From the NCBI GenBank assembly GCA_951812925.1, contig OX638368.1, positions 127,185,309 through 127,249,308 of the forward strand: a stretch of DNA of 64,000 bases, given 5' to 3'. Each line of letters opens with the position of its first letter. The stretch's first letter is position 1. Positions 1 through 11,988 of this stretch are shown piece after piece. Below the pieces are notes generated by a model that was given only the letters and a program-made list of their open reading frames with translations, was not told where the DNA came from and ran no database searches. A program made the position numbers and the translations under genes. This DNA is from Calliopum simillimum (lineage: Eukaryota > Arthropoda > Insecta > Diptera > Lauxaniidae).

Positions 1-512
1 AGTAAGGGTGTTACCTTTGGCCTGGCCAAATATTAAATACCCTACACAGCAGTATTTTGAAAGTTTTGCTTATATGGGAGATGCCACGCCCTCTTGTCTA
101 AATTCCTCTGGTTTTTGTTCAGAGCTTGCGCTTACAATTTGTAGTATTTATGTGTATTTTGGTTGCATTATCATGAAAAAAACTCAAAAAGTTGCATTTT
201 GAATTTATTTTTTGTATGGGCGGTAGGCGTGTCCGTTGACCGATTTTGCTCATTTTCAATCCCCCGAGCTAACTTTGACGCTGAAGCTTGTGCACTAAAT
301 TTCATTGAATTATCTTGCTTAGTTTTTCCAAAAAGTGTATTTCCACACACAGCCAGCCAGCCAGCCAGACAGACGGACATGGCTATTTCGACTCAGGAGG
401 TGACGCTGATCAAGAATATATATACTTTTCTATATCTGCCACGCCTCCTTCTCTGCGTTACAAACGGAAGGACAAAGTGAATATACCCTGGGTGTAGGGT
501 ATAAAAAGGAAG
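1..512 (-). repeat. Dispersed fly repeat, copy 1 (one internal unit)
   Basis: This copy is the reverse complement of the element at 8262-9048 and is related to 54560-55080. One end reads ACCTTTGGCCTGGCC near base 17 and the other TATACCCTGGGTGTAGGGTA near 483. Between them lie a GTCCGTCTG/CTGGCTGG stretch and the phrase tatatattcttgatcagcgt (seen reversed). Only one copy of the roughly 125 bp internal unit is present, against three at 8262-9048. It is non-coding. The short open frames inside are not shared between copies. It may be cut by the window edge at base 1. Confidence 0.8.
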
Positions 513-569
513 AAAAATAAAGGATAAAAATCCACCTGTGGTAGGATTAGAACCTGGGTAAATTCACTT

Positions 570-940
570 CGAATCCGTAAATACTTCAAATACGAGCTCA
601 AAACGGATTTGTTTTGATTAATGTTACCCAGTGTGCCAAACGGATCCGTAACGGATAAAAAAGTGGAGATATGAACCGTTTGGCACACTGGGTAATGATG
701 ATAAAAAAACAAATTTTTGGTTTGTTTTTTTTTTTATCTTTTTATTTTATTGCGTATGATTTTTTGTAAACTTTGTACGTTGCGGGTTCGAAACGGATCC
801 ATAAAAGTAGAAAAAATTATTCGCTTTCTTTTTAGGAATTTCTTCCGCAAACGGATGAATAAAGTATCCGTAACGGATAAAAAGTACGAAAATATGAACC
901 AGTTACGGATTCGAAACGAGTCCGTTTGGCACACTGGGGA
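570..940. repeat. Small inverted-repeat element rich in CGGAT/ATCCG
   Basis: A perfect 20 bp inverted repeat flanks 624-695: TTACCCAGTGTGCCAAACGG against CCGTTTGGCACACTGGGTAA. A second copy of the right end lies at 922-938. A phrase starting TCCGTAACGGATAAAAA occurs at 644-677 and again near 868-901, so the element looks internally duplicated and has two right ends. CGGAT or its complement occurs about ten times in 370 bp. It is non-coding and probably a MITE. Confidence 0.7.
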
Positions 941-950
941 TATACAATAA

Positions 951-1699
951 AATTTTCTTAAATTTTTTAGTTTTTAGAGGATATTTCTTAGAAAGTGCCT
1001 ATTATTTTTCGTAGCATATGATTCTTCACTTTTAGTAAGTATTTTCTTTATTTTGTTCATTAAATTTTCTTTTAAAAAAATTTGATTAAAATTTTAAAAA
1101 ATATACGAAACAATATATGATACACCCTAGCGCGTTATCTTTTGCATCTGTGCACCAGCATATACTATATGTTTGTATTTCTGGCATGGAAATTTGTTTA
1201 AAAAAATAAATAAAAAAATTAAAATAAACTTTTGCTGGTACGCCACAATGCTTTTAAAAAGCTTTTTTAGAATTACAAAGTAAGTAGACATTTTATTTTT
1301 TATTTTGAAATTTAAAATGCAGTGATAAACATTTGCATAGAATAACTCTTGAAGGCAGATTAAAAGTTATCATTTAAATTTACAAAAATAAAGTTACTTT
1401 AGTAAACATTTTTTTTTTATGAATGTTACTGAACTGCTAATGAATTTGTCTTTTGAATTATATTTTAATTTTAAACGGATAATTTTTAGTTCAGTAGGTA
1501 TATTTATTAAGAAATGTACAAAAATATGAAATATAGTCTTGTCATTGAATTTTTTTCAAAACATCCATTTGTTGTATTACCTTTTGGTAACAATTCTACC
1601 CAAAATTTGTTTTAAAGCTGAAATTTAACCAAAAATAAAAAAATTCTACATCGAATATTAGCGATACATGTGGTGTCAACCCGTACGTCATTTTCAACA
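951..1699. other. AT-rich intergenic DNA, nothing recognised
   Basis: Long A and T runs, no open frame of note, and no repeat that I could match elsewhere in the window. Confidence 0.6.
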
Positions 1700-1822
1700 A
1701 TGAAAGAACTTTTTGAGACCTCTGCTCTCAAGACTCCGAATGATTCAGATCCTGCGGCCTCTGAGCTACCACCCAAACGTTCTAAGGAAATAGTTCCAAT
1801 GTATCAAAATTATGGATTATGA
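1700..1822 (+). pseudogene. Possible coding remnant of 40 codons
   Basis: An open frame from ATG at 1700 to TGA at 1820-1822 begins MKELFETSALK and contains an acidic/proline stretch ending ELPPKRSK. Its codon content is much richer in GC than the surrounding DNA, which suggests a decayed exon or transposon ORF. No family was recognised. It ends just before the inverted-repeat element at 1877. Confidence 0.25.
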
Positions 1823-1876
1823 TAGAATCTTCCCATAAGATCGGAAAACGTATGTCAATGTCAACAATGCCGAAAT

Positions 1877-2617
1877 TCCAAAAAAATCCATGACGGCGGC
1901 CATAGGAAATTCGCAGTAACTTTTGGATACTCACATATTTGAAAACTCATAGCTTCGCGACTTTTTATACAATTTTGATGAAATTTTCAGGGCTAGTGTA
2001 AAAAAGTATGAGCTTTCGAAAAAATTACACTGTAAAAAATTTTTATCTCTTATTCTTTTTTAAAGCCAATTCGGGGCCTGTTGTACTCTATTTATTTTTT
2101 CTTTAAATATTTTTATTTAAAAGTAAATATTATTATAATTATTTTGTGACCCTCAAAATTGTGCTATCTTTAACCGTTTTCAAGTTATGAGTTATTGAAG
2201 TTGTTTAATGTTGTGTTTATCATTAGTCGTTGGTGCACGTCCACTAGCACATAGGGTTCCCACCGTCCGGACAGTTTTGTGTTCAGTGTCCTCTAGTATA
2301 TTTTTTTTTAGAATATTTTTGTAGAATATTTTAACCACTTATAACCAAGTTTTTGGAAAAAGGGGTCTAAAAGACCCTTAAAAACTGGATATAAAGGGTT
2401 AATATGTTCTTAAAAATGGTTCCTTGCTTTATTTCACGTTATTTTATATGAACATCTTAATCGTATATTGCGTTTTTAATGGGTCTTCTTGACCCTTTTT
2501 TCCAAAAACTTAAAATATTCTCCATAAATGTTGTAAAAAAAATCTGAATTTTCAAATATGTGAGTATCCAAAGCTTGCATCAAACTTTCTATGGCCGCCA
2601 TCTTTGATTTTTTTGGA
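1877..2617. mobile_element. MITE-like element with 69 bp terminal inverted repeats
   Basis: Bases 1877-1945 and 2549-2617 are inverted copies, with shared blocks GGCGGCCATAG and TTGGATACTCACATATTTG. A second, inner inverted repeat (2351-2386 with 2473-2510) has the core GGAAAAAGGGGTC. The inner segment GGAAAAAGGGGTC...GGGTTAATATG recurs at 37735-37803. No coding potential. Confidence 0.75.
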
Positions 2618-2629
2618 CATCAATCGGAA

Positions 2630-2940
2630 AAATTTGAAGGTATAATTTGATGAGGAAGATATTGGCTTTTCGATGCCATTTAAAAAATCGAATTACACCT
2701 TTTCCTCGATTTTCGCTAAAAGCCTGAAAACAGCGCTATTTGCAACTTCAAGCAAGGATATCTCAAAGACGAGCAATTCTGACCTTAGATTCGGATTCGG
2801 CGTTAGTGAAAAGTTCATTCAATTTGTTTATATTTTGTGCCAATCTTCTGAACTTATTTTTGTGTTTTTGTAAGATATGGATAAATTCCTTTGAAGGCGA
2901 TGAAGCCATATTCCAAATTGTACGCGAATGAACTCTAATC
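2630..2940 (+). repeat. Old dispersed repeat, related to 59056-59260
   Basis: Shared blocks in the same order and orientation: tttgaaggta, ttcgatgcc and aagcaaggatatct. Diverged and non-coding. Confidence 0.5.
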
Positions 2941-3177
2941 GTATATGGCTAGTAGGGTGGAAGGTTTCATTGATTTTTCATTTCAAAAAGTATTTTCTAA
3001 GCTAAGTAGACCTTAAATTTTTTGCCTTTTCCTTTAAGAAGTGAGCCCATTTTGGTTCTCTTACAACAAACACAATATTTCAATATTTTTGTATAATTTC
3101 TCGGAACTACAACACCCACAAAAAAATATTTTTGTTGTTGTCTAACACAAACACAATATCTATATATTAAAACGCAT

Positions 3178-3600
3178 GACAAAAATTTGTCTATCTTTTT
3201 TTATTATGTTAGAAATGGAGTATGAGTACCATTAAAAAGGTATTTGTGTGTAGATGTGCACAAAACTAAAATTATTTTAATATTTTGCCACTAAGCCAGT
3301 TAAAATTAAATGCAAATTGTTCAATAATAACAACGACAAAACACATGGCCACACAGAGCTGAAAAAAGGATGAAGTACAAAGATAAAGACAAAAAGCATA
3401 GCACTGACTTCATGTATTTTGTTTTGTTTATATTTCGCTTGAATTATGCCAGGGATGATAAATGAGTTTTTCTATTTTGTTCCAAAAAGCAAAAAAAAAA
3501 GTACTAAAAGTGTCCAAAAAGTACTAAAATCATTTAAAACATTTGTGGTCGAGTTTTGACTACTGAGCGATTCTAGTTTCAATAATTTTCTAAATTTCTC
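3178..3600 (+). repeat. Dispersed repeat, inverted partner of 29275-29725
   Basis: Nearly the whole stretch aligns to the reverse complement of 29275-29725. Shared blocks in order include tatgttagaaatggag, ggtatttgtgtgta, cacagagctgaaaa (cacggagctgaaaa in the partner) and gataaatgag. By eye the copies are roughly three-quarters identical. No open frame is conserved in both. The family is not recognised. Confidence 0.75.
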
Positions 3601-5233
3601 AGAATTACAACACCCATGAAAATTGTTTTTGTTTATCACCGGTCCGCAGCTGTAGAAATGTTGAAGAACACTGTTGTAGACGATCCAAAAACTCTACGCT
3701 GACTGTGCTTGGCGGAAATCCTCGTTGTAAATCGTCTGCATATGCGTTGAGTTTAATTTTTCTTCAAGACTATTCCGATTCTTTGGTCTTAGGATTATTC
3801 TCGAAAAATGGAATAAAATATAAGTTACTTTTTTTTCTGTTTAGTTTTGTATGCTCTATACGATATTGAGTCAAATTTTAGACTTGAAATTTTTAGGATG
3901 CATATCTTTAATTGTCAATATCAATTGTTCAGTAATGTACATTTTGTCAAATTTCGACGTGATAGCATGGAATATACTCATTTATTGAGGAATTTAAATT
4001 TTAAATGCGAAATTTTCATATTTTTTAGGGTACATAAGTATAAAGTATTTAATTTTTCGAATGCCAAATATATCCATCTCTCTTACTGAGTAGTTTAAGT
4101 TAAGTTCTATACATTGTTCTCGAAGCAAGTGCTAAATATCTGATAATACATTCTTTTAAGGCGCATATGTAAATGACATACTCAAAAGTTTAAAACTACC
4201 CGAATTTTGTTAATCAAAAGCATTTTAAGATCTATAATAAACTTAAGAATTTCTAAAATAAATTGCATGAAATAACTTTAAAACAATATTGCTAAAGTTT
4301 TGATGAAATTTGCCTAATGAACTCCAATGCAATGCTAATGTTGGACACGCTCGACTAATGGCAGCCTTTTAATTTTATGCTCATATCCTTTTTAATCCTT
4401 TTTGCATAAACCAACGAGCCGACGAGTTGAGCCGAATCGAGTAAAAATTATAATTTTGTTACAATTTTGTCACAATTTTGTCACAATGACAGCAAAAAAA
4501 AAAAAAACAACAAAAATAACAACTAGCAACTAAAACTACAACAATAACTAAAATATACAGCAACGAACACAGACAACTATGACAACGGTTCTTAACATTA
4601 GAAACGGCGACGCCATATTTGAATTTCCGCAATGCAAATACAAGACACTGAGAGCCATAGAACACAGACACAGCCACTAACACAACCATTGAAGAAGAGG
4701 CATAGAAAATGGAAAAATTTTAACTGACTTTTCATTTGACTGCTTGGGACAGACGACGAAACGAATGGAAAAATAAACAAACGAATAAGAACGGAGACGG
4801 ACGAAAGATGGGCGATGATTTTAGGTTCAGTGCTTAAAAACATTTTCGTCACCCATTAAAATGAAAATTAGAGAGGGGGCAAAAAAACTTTAGGAAAATG
4901 AAAATCGCATGGAAATTACTCGTAGAAATACAATGAAAATTTTTATATGCAGAAAACGGCGCAAACTAACGGAAACGAGGCACACATACCCAACGAAGGA
5001 CAATACAGAGACAAACAGCAGCAACAACACTAATAAAACTAACAAAGCATGCAAAGAATTCATGTGACAAGAGACAGGATGCAAAATGTCCAACAGGAAA
5101 GTAAGAAATATGTTACTTAAGGAATGCATTACATTATTCGTATAAGTACATTGACAGATTTATTCGATTACATTAGGAGCTTGGATAGCTATTGAGAATA
5201 TTGTTGTACTGAATTTCAAGAAAAAATTATAAA
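3601..5233. other. AT-rich intergenic DNA
   Basis: No gene seen. A short direct repeat (acaacaccca context at 3107 and 3607) and an A-rich plus strand at 4490-5110 are the only structure. Open frames here have no coding character. Confidence 0.6.
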
Positions 5234-5575
5234 AGGCTATGTTAATAGGACCTTTTTCATACTAAAATGGCTGCCAAAGTCAAAAAATGAAGGAAAAAAA
5301 TTAAAATATCAAGGTCCAGAACTTTCTGAAATCCTTTTAAACCATATACACTATCTGAAAGTACCTACAATTAGCTATAACTTCACCATAGAAATGTTTT
5401 CTCTTAAACTTTAGGGTGATCCAAGAAAATATTTTTTCTGAAACAAATCAGAAAATCAGTTTTAACCCTATAACTCCTCAGGGGTACATTTTAGACCTCC
5501 CCTCCCCAGGTACAATTTTTGTTAGTCTAGGCCTCTTCTATCGTAACCTTATGTAATACACCCTGTATTTAAAAA
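5234..5575 (+). repeat. Dispersed repeat, partner of 9325-9650
   Basis: Shares with 9325-9650, in the same orientation, the blocks tttttcatact, gccaaagt, aaatcagaaaat, ttttaacc and ggggtacattttagacc. Non-coding and diverged. Confidence 0.65.
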
Positions 5576-6664
5576 CATATGTGAATGTAGTTATAGTCAA
5601 AACATTTGTCACCAATTTCCAAGTTAATATTTGTAGCGTCGGTTGTTGTTCATTGCATTGTTTGACTCAAAAAAATTTGTATTAATACTTTCATATGAAC
5701 TTTTACATACAATTTATACAAAAATAGTATAAAAGATTTTTTTATAGTGATACCATTAAACTTAAACCAAAATAGTGTAAATTGTTTTAGTATAAATCTT
5801 ATACCAAATTTAGTGTGGATTTAAATTCATACCAATTTGGTTTGAATTTTACACCCAAACTATTTGCTGTGCACATACGAATGTTCATGTAAAGTTTCCG
5901 GCTGGGTAACTAAAAAGAATGTGACAGAAAACTAACAAGTACCTACTAGACATAATGTTGTTGTCATTGTTGTTGTTGTTGTCGTTACGATACAGTTGTT
6001 TGATACCAGCAGCAACAACAACAATGACAATAAGCAAAAAGAGCAATTGTTGTTACTGATATTTGCCCTACTGTATTATGCTCCCAAATGGGAACCTAAT
6101 AATTTTCATTAGGTACCATTGCACAGTGAGAGAAAGAGAGAGGGATAAAGAAAGCGAGAAAGAGCGAGCGATAGCGAGACTAACAAAGCAAAACTTTTAT
6201 CCTTTTGTTTTATTTTTAATGTTATCTTTTGATTGCCTTACTGTTGCTGTAGTTGTTGTCTTAGATATAACTACTACTTCTACTTCTATTTTGACTACTA
6301 CTTTTTCTTGTTTTTGCTGTTACTGCATTATATTGTATCCGTAAATACATATTTCGAAATACCATTAAAAGTGTCTTTACGTCCTGTCCGTCTTAACTAT
6401 CCATTCACCCATACCATTTTGGTACCAATATCATACTATTTTCACATAAATATGTTAAGTAAGTAAATAAAACTCTGACATGCAGTTTGTTTTGATGCTT
6501 ATTTATGTCAAGACATCCGACTGACACCATACAGCTTGCGCATAAGTATATGTATGCGGCCTAACTCTTTTGTACATTTTTAGGGGAAAAAGCACATATA
6601 CAATACACAAATAGTGCACCCTACGTCTTGAAAGTATGCACATATTGACATGGCGTTTGTAGCG
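5576..6664. other. Intergenic DNA with CAA/GTT hairpin and GA-rich tract
   Basis: A GTT-rich stretch (5957-5980) is followed by its CAA complement (6009-6033), forming an imperfect hairpin. A purine tract of GAGA type covers 6126-6181. No gene seen. Confidence 0.55.
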
Positions 6665-6950
6665 TTAAGAGTGAGAAATGAAATGATTTGTGTAAACTCT
6701 GAAAAAACTATGCAAATTCGGAAAAGAAGGAGTGGCACCACCCATAGAAGCAAAAAATTTAAAACGACAGACTGTAGGCATGATATCGTTATAAAATTTT
6801 ACAAAAATATTTAATAAGACAAAAATGAGCGAATTCGGACAGGAGGCTGTGCTACCTTCAATACAAATAACAATTTCGAGTGAAAGAAAAGCAACAAAAT
6901 TTAAAAAAAAATAATAAGGAAACACTACTAATGAGGAAAATCAGTTTTGA
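6665..6950 (-). repeat. Fragment of the dispersed fly repeat beside mariner
   Basis: Carries the 'ctctgaaaaaact ... ggagtggcaccaccca' phrase found in the internal units at 8640-9000. It directly precedes the mariner left end, so mariner appears to have landed among copies of this repeat. Confidence 0.45.
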
Positions 6951-6952
6951 TA

Positions 6953-8229
6953 TTGGGTGTACAACTTAAAAACCGGAATTTTTTTGCGAAATTTGATGCT
7001 TTATTGTGGAAATATGTTACAATATATTTTATTCAAAGTATTGTCCATTGGAAGCTACAACATTTTCCCATCTTTCAGGCAATTTATGAATTCCATCCCA
7101 AAAAAATTGCGCCGGCTTGGCGGCCAAAAATTAATCGAGCCAATTTTCGATATCTTGAACTTAAGTGAACCGTATTCCTGATAGGGCATTCTGCATCGAT
7201 CGAAACAAATGGTAGTCAGATGGTGCAAAGTCTGGGCTATAAAGCGGGTGAGGCAAAATTTCCCATCCGTTGTTTTCCAGATAATTTTTGACTGGGGCAG
7301 CAATATGTGGCCGAGCGATATCGTGGTGGAAAATGATTGACTCGTGTCTGGTCGCATACGTTGGCCGCTCTGCCTGGATTTTCTGCTTCAATCGGATCAA
7401 TTGTTGACGATAAAGTTGAGCATTATAGGTTTGGCCACCTGGCAACAGCTCATAATGGATCACACCTTGCTGGTCCCACCAAATACAGAGCATTACCTTC
7501 GAAGCGTGAATATTTGGCTTCGGCTGTGATGGGCCGGCCTCACCTTTCTTGACATACGCTGTTTTGCGCTTGGGATTATCGTAATGGATCCACTTCTCAT
7601 CGCCAGTGACAAAACGATGCAAAAAACCCTTCCTTTTGTAGCGTTCAAACAGCATTGTGGACATCAAAAATCGGCGTTCGACGGCTCTTGGCTTCAACTC
7701 GTATGGCACCCAATTTCCCATCTTTTGAAAAATTCCGAAGGCTTTCAAACGTCTGGAAATTGTTGCTCGATCAACTTCCAATGGTTCTGCAAGTTCTTCT
7801 TGCGTTTGACATGAATCTTGATTGAGTAATGCCTCCAATTCTTCATCCTCAAACTTTTTCGGCTGTCCAGGACGTTCTTTGCCTTCGACATCAAAATCAC
7901 ATCGACATCGAAACCACTCACGACAGCTTGATTCAGCTGGAGCATAGTCCCCATAAACTTCTAAAAGCAAACTATGACTTTCCGCAGCAGTTTTCTTTGC
8001 AAAAAAATGACCCAACAGAACCTCCCGCAAATGCTGTCTTTTTCTCCAATTTTCGAAGTTATTCATCGTGAAAAATAATAATGATGCACACAAGATAAAA
8101 TTGTTTTGTTGACTGATTTTGACAGCTGTCAAATGTACCTTCAAAATGACATATATATAAAGTTCGAGCTTTCACGATATTGTTAGTATGGACATCCACC
8201 GTCAAATTCCGGTTTTTAAGTTGTACAAA
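6953..8229 (-). mobile_element. mariner-family transposon, about 1.28 kb
   Basis: The ends carry inverted repeats sharing TGTACAACTTAAAAACCGGA (left 6953-6981, right 8204-8229). Both are flanked by TA (6951-6952 and 8230-8231), the target duplication typical of Tc1/mariner. The length matches the usual 1.3 kb of mariner. The left end contains GGTGTACAA, also seen in mauritiana-type ends (from memory). The transposase frame inside is broken, so the copy is not autonomous. Confidence 0.93.
7029..8066 (-). pseudogene. mariner transposase, two nonsense codons
   Basis: This is a DDE/D transposase that would cut and paste mariner at TA sites. The frame from ATG at 8066 (MNNFENWRKRQHL) to TAA at 7029-7031 is 345 codons, the same as Mos1, with no frameshift. 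A longer open start at 8144 exists, but the family start is the internal methionine. Motifs seen: WVPYELKP, TGDEKWIHYDNPKRK (first Asp), HHDIARPH (second Asp, with Ile where Asn is usual) and YSPDFAPSDYHLF (third Asp), with exactly 34 residues between the second and third. Stops lie at codons 302 (7161-7163) and 312 (7131-7133), both in the C-terminal tail, after which GIHKLPERWENVVASNGQYF is still readable. There may be a small in-frame deletion after CREWFR. It is a recent inactive copy. Confidence 0.93.
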
Positions 8230-8261
8230 TAATTTTTCGAGACCAAGATAAAGATTCATGC

Positions 8262-9048
8262 GTGTACGAAGCCCAGGGTATATTCACTTTGCCCTTCCGT
8301 TTGTAACGCAGAGAAGGAGGCGTGGCTTGTGTGGAAAAGTATATATATTCTTGATCAGCGTCACCTCCTGAGTCGATATAACTATAGCCGTCTGTCTGGT
8401 TGGCTGGCTGTCTGTGCGTGGAAGTACATTTTTTGAGAAAACTGAGGAAGGTAATTCAATAAAATTTGGTACTCTGCCTTCGTCGTCAAAGTTATTTTGA
8501 GGGATTGAAAATTAGCAAATTCGGTCAACGGACACGCCTACCGCCCATACAAAAAATATATTCAAAATGCAACTTTAAGAGTATTTTTCACGGGAATGCA
8601 ACCAGAATACACATAAATACTAGGAATAGTTAGCGCAAGCTCTGAGCAAAAACTAGGCGAATTTGGACAAGAGGGCGTGGCACTTTCCATATAAGCAAAA
8701 ACTTCAAAATGCTATACTGAAATAGTTTTATGAGACAATCCTACTTTATTTCACCCAAACAATAAGGACTATAAATGTAAGCTCTGAACAAAAACTGGGT
8801 GAACTCGGACAAGATGGCATGGCACCTCCCATATAAGCAAAAGTTTCAAAATGCTGTACCGAAATATTTTTTTTGAGATAATCCAACTTTGTTTCACCCA
8901 AACACAAAGGACTATAAATGTAAGCTCTGAAAAAAAAAACTGGGTGAACTCGAAGAAGAGGGCGTGGCACCTTCCATATAAGGAACATTTTCAAAATACT
9001 GCAGTGTAAGGTATTTAATGTTTGGCTTGGCCAAAGGTAACACTGTTA
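8262..9048 (+). repeat. Dispersed fly repeat, copy 2 (three internal units)
   Basis: Same family as 1-512 in opposite orientation. It opens with GGGTATATTCACTTTG, then tatatattcttgatcagcgt and a CTGGCTGG stretch, and ends with GGCTTGGCCAAAGGTAACAC. Three tandem units of about 125 bp (8640-9000) each contain 'aaaaactgggtgaactcgga'-type text followed by a GGCGTGGCAC-type box. Unit number differs between copies (one against three). Non-coding. Confidence 0.8.
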
Positions 9049-9060
9049 CTAGTTTTTTTT

Positions 9061-9650
9061 TTCATGCTTTTTGACTTTGGCTGTCATTTTAGTATGAAAA
9101 ATTTCCTATAATTTTTTTTGGAATTCTCTTTAAATTTTCTTTAATTAGGTGGTACATGCTGTCATTTTTTAATTTAGGGTCAGAAAAAATTATTTTCTAA
9201 AACAATCTGTTTGAAGAGTTAGTTGTTACACCAAAGTATTCTTTTTTTGACCTCAAATCTAAAAATTGGTATAAGAAATTTGTTACAGAATTAAGAAAAA
9301 TTCAACGAGTATTTAAAAAAAAGCTATAATGTGGTATGTAAATGAGACATTTTTCATACTCAAATGACGGCCAAAGTAAGAAAAAAAAAAAAAAAAAAAA
9401 ATTAAAATTTCAACTTTATCTGTCCATAACTTTTCCAAATCCATTTAAACTTTGTAAATCGAATACAAATTAAGAAAGCTCATTCAATTACCTAAAAGTT
9501 TTGAAAAAAAATTTCTCTAAAACGCTAGGGTGACCTAAAAAAATTTTTGTAAAAGAAATCAGAAAATTAGTTTTAACCGTGTAACTCCAAAGGGGTACAT
9601 TTTAGACCGGGTGCTTTTTTTTTGTTTTGGCCTCCTCTATCACCTTTCAG
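9061..9650. repeat. Dispersed repeat, partner of 5234-5575, with inverted start
   Basis: 9325-9650 matches 5234-5575 in the same orientation. 9061-9112 is an inverted copy of its first part (tttttgactttggctgtcat against atgacggccaaagtaag), giving a foldback-like start. Poly-A run at about 9382-9400. Confidence 0.6.
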
Positions 9651-11389
9651 AAGTTTCGTTACCTTTTGATTTATATACTGTATACAATTTTGACATACTT
9701 GGAGAAGAAGGTTTTGAACATCCTATTCCACACGTTGTAGGGCATTCAATATTTGGCAACGTCAAAGATAACACCCTTAGTAGTTGTGTTTGCTATAACC
9801 CTGTTGTTGGCCATTAAAACATTTTATAGCTACTAAATAAAAATGTGTAGCTACTCTCTGCCATTGCTAACTAACTCAACGACAGACTGATTTTCATTAA
9901 AAGTCAAAGTCAAAAAAGATGACATGATAAATGTTAACACTCTGCTTGTATAGTTTTGGGTATAATTTTTGATTCTAATGGTTCCTTATTTGTGGTAAAT
10001 TTAGTGATGAAATATTTTTCGGTAAAAAACTATTCATAATTAAAAATGACAAAGATATAACCATAGGATGGCAGTAAAAACAAATTTTTTTTTTGTTTTA
10101 TTTGCAAAACTTAATTTAAATCTTTTGCTAGGGCTAATGAACCAATAATGTCCGTAAAATATTTAACAACTTAATGTCTGATATGACAACGTTATGGCCA
10201 GCCATAAAAACATTTAAGTCATAAAAACATTGGTAGTTAGTGTAACAGCTGTAATGTTTTGCCTTTTGAAGTCAACAAAAATATAGTGATTTAAAGTGTC
10301 ATAAAAAGTAAACATGAGTTTCATTCTAAATAATAAAATAGTTTAAGGTGGGGTCTATCTAATATAGGCATTTAGTATTTCAAGCATTTTAAGGAATTCA
10401 ATGGAATTGGCTTCCAAAAAGTGTACCGTTCTTTTTGGTACTATTTTGTTTTTTGCTTTATTTCAGTTTATTGGATCTTCTCTTAGGAGACTTAATAAAT
10501 AATTCTAAGGAATACTTATTATCATATTGTACAATATTCTTTTATTATTTTAGTATTTTTTTACCTGTTGACAATTTTTCTGACGTTTCTTTTAATTTTT
10601 CAGAATATTTTTCGGTTATTTTAATTCTTAAAATTTTTTAAAATTTATCGATTTTCCAAGCTTTTGTGCGTTTTCCAACATTTTGAGAAGAATAGTTTCT
10701 TCAATACTTGCCCTATTTTTAGCTGACATCATTGCCAACATGAACATTTTAAAATCGTCAGTAGGTCACAACGGCACTTTAAGGCAAAACAGAAGAAAAC
10801 TTTGTTCGCAATAGACGATGACACAACGATTGATACTAATTGACAAATGACATTCGTTGCATAATGCATTCGAACACTGTGAGCCAATTACAAGTGCAAA
10901 ACTGACGCACCGCAACAGATCCACACATTTTCATTGAAAAACGAAAGAAAAAAAAAACAACGAACATAAAGGCAAAAGGACGACGACGCCGCATCCTGCA
11001 TGCAACAGAGTGATGTTCAATGAGTGGCAAAACGCGTTTTTTAATTTATTTATGCAGACAGCGCTCTCTGTCGTTAGGAAAAACTGAATGGCAGTGAAAA
11101 CACACATACCACATCCATACAGAAGGCTTACAGCCTATACATTATGGGTTAAGCGTGAATACGTACTGGAGTAAATCTCCGAAAAATGTTTCAAAACATG
11201 CCTTTTTTTGTCTCCACCTATTTTTTTTATTTTTTTAATTACTTGAAGGTTTAGAATATGATAACTTTAACTTATGGAACATTTTTGTAAAATGAACATA
11301 AGCTTTCAGGGTTGCCATATGATTTTTTTTTATACATATAAATAAATAAATATATAATAAAATTTTAAACTTTTAAAAATTCAACATAA
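9651..11389. other. AT-rich intergenic DNA
   Basis: No gene, RNA gene or matched repeat seen. Bases 10740-11150 are less AT-rich with no open frame worth naming. Confidence 0.55.
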
Positions 11390-11985
11390 ATTTTTAAGGT
11401 TGCCACTTGGTTGTTTTAGAAAATTTATTTTAAATCTTATTGTAATAAATAAATAAATAATTTTTTTTTTTAAATAAATGTTTTAAGCGAAACTAACAAA
11501 AAAACAAATCCGAATGGTGACCCTGAAGCTTTTATAATATTCAAAAATAGTTTATCCGAGCGTTTTTGAAACCAAAAATTATGATTTAGTCAAAAAAAGT
11601 AAGAAGTATTTAAGATTTTCGAAAATAACCAGGTGGCAACCCTTAAAATTTATGTTATTTAAGTGTTTTAAGAATAATTTTCTTTTTTTTTTAAAATAAA
11701 TGGCTTCAGCGCAACTAAAAAAAGAACCGGATGGCAACACCGAAAGTTTTGCAAAATTTAAAAAAGTTTATTTGAGCGTTTCTGAAATCAAAAATTTCAA
11801 TTTGGTTAAAAAAAGTATGAATTATATTTAGAAGATTTTCCAAAATAACCAGGTGGCAACCCTAAAAATTTATGTTGGATTTTTAAAAAGTTTATTTTAG
11901 TAATTTAAGACTAAATTTTAATTTTTATTCCTTAAGTAAATAGTTTAAAAAAAAACTAACAAAAAAAAAAAACCAGGTGGAGGGT
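11390..11985 (+). repeat. Tandem repeat, about 220 bp period, 2.5 units
   Basis: The phrase aaataaccaggtggcaaccc occurs near 11625 and 11845 and, altered, near 11972. Phrases of type gcgaaactaacaaaa recur at the same spacing (about 11486, 11709 and 11950). Units are diverged. Non-coding. Confidence 0.7.
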
Positions 11986-11988
11986 TGC

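Noticed and set aside
3650..3760. Minus-strand text reading AYADDL, like a reverse transcriptase active site
   Set aside because: No other reverse transcriptase motif lies on either side in any frame, so it is most likely coincidence.
7344..8071. Four plus-strand frames of 61-80 codons
   Set aside because: Antisense shadows of the mariner transposase.
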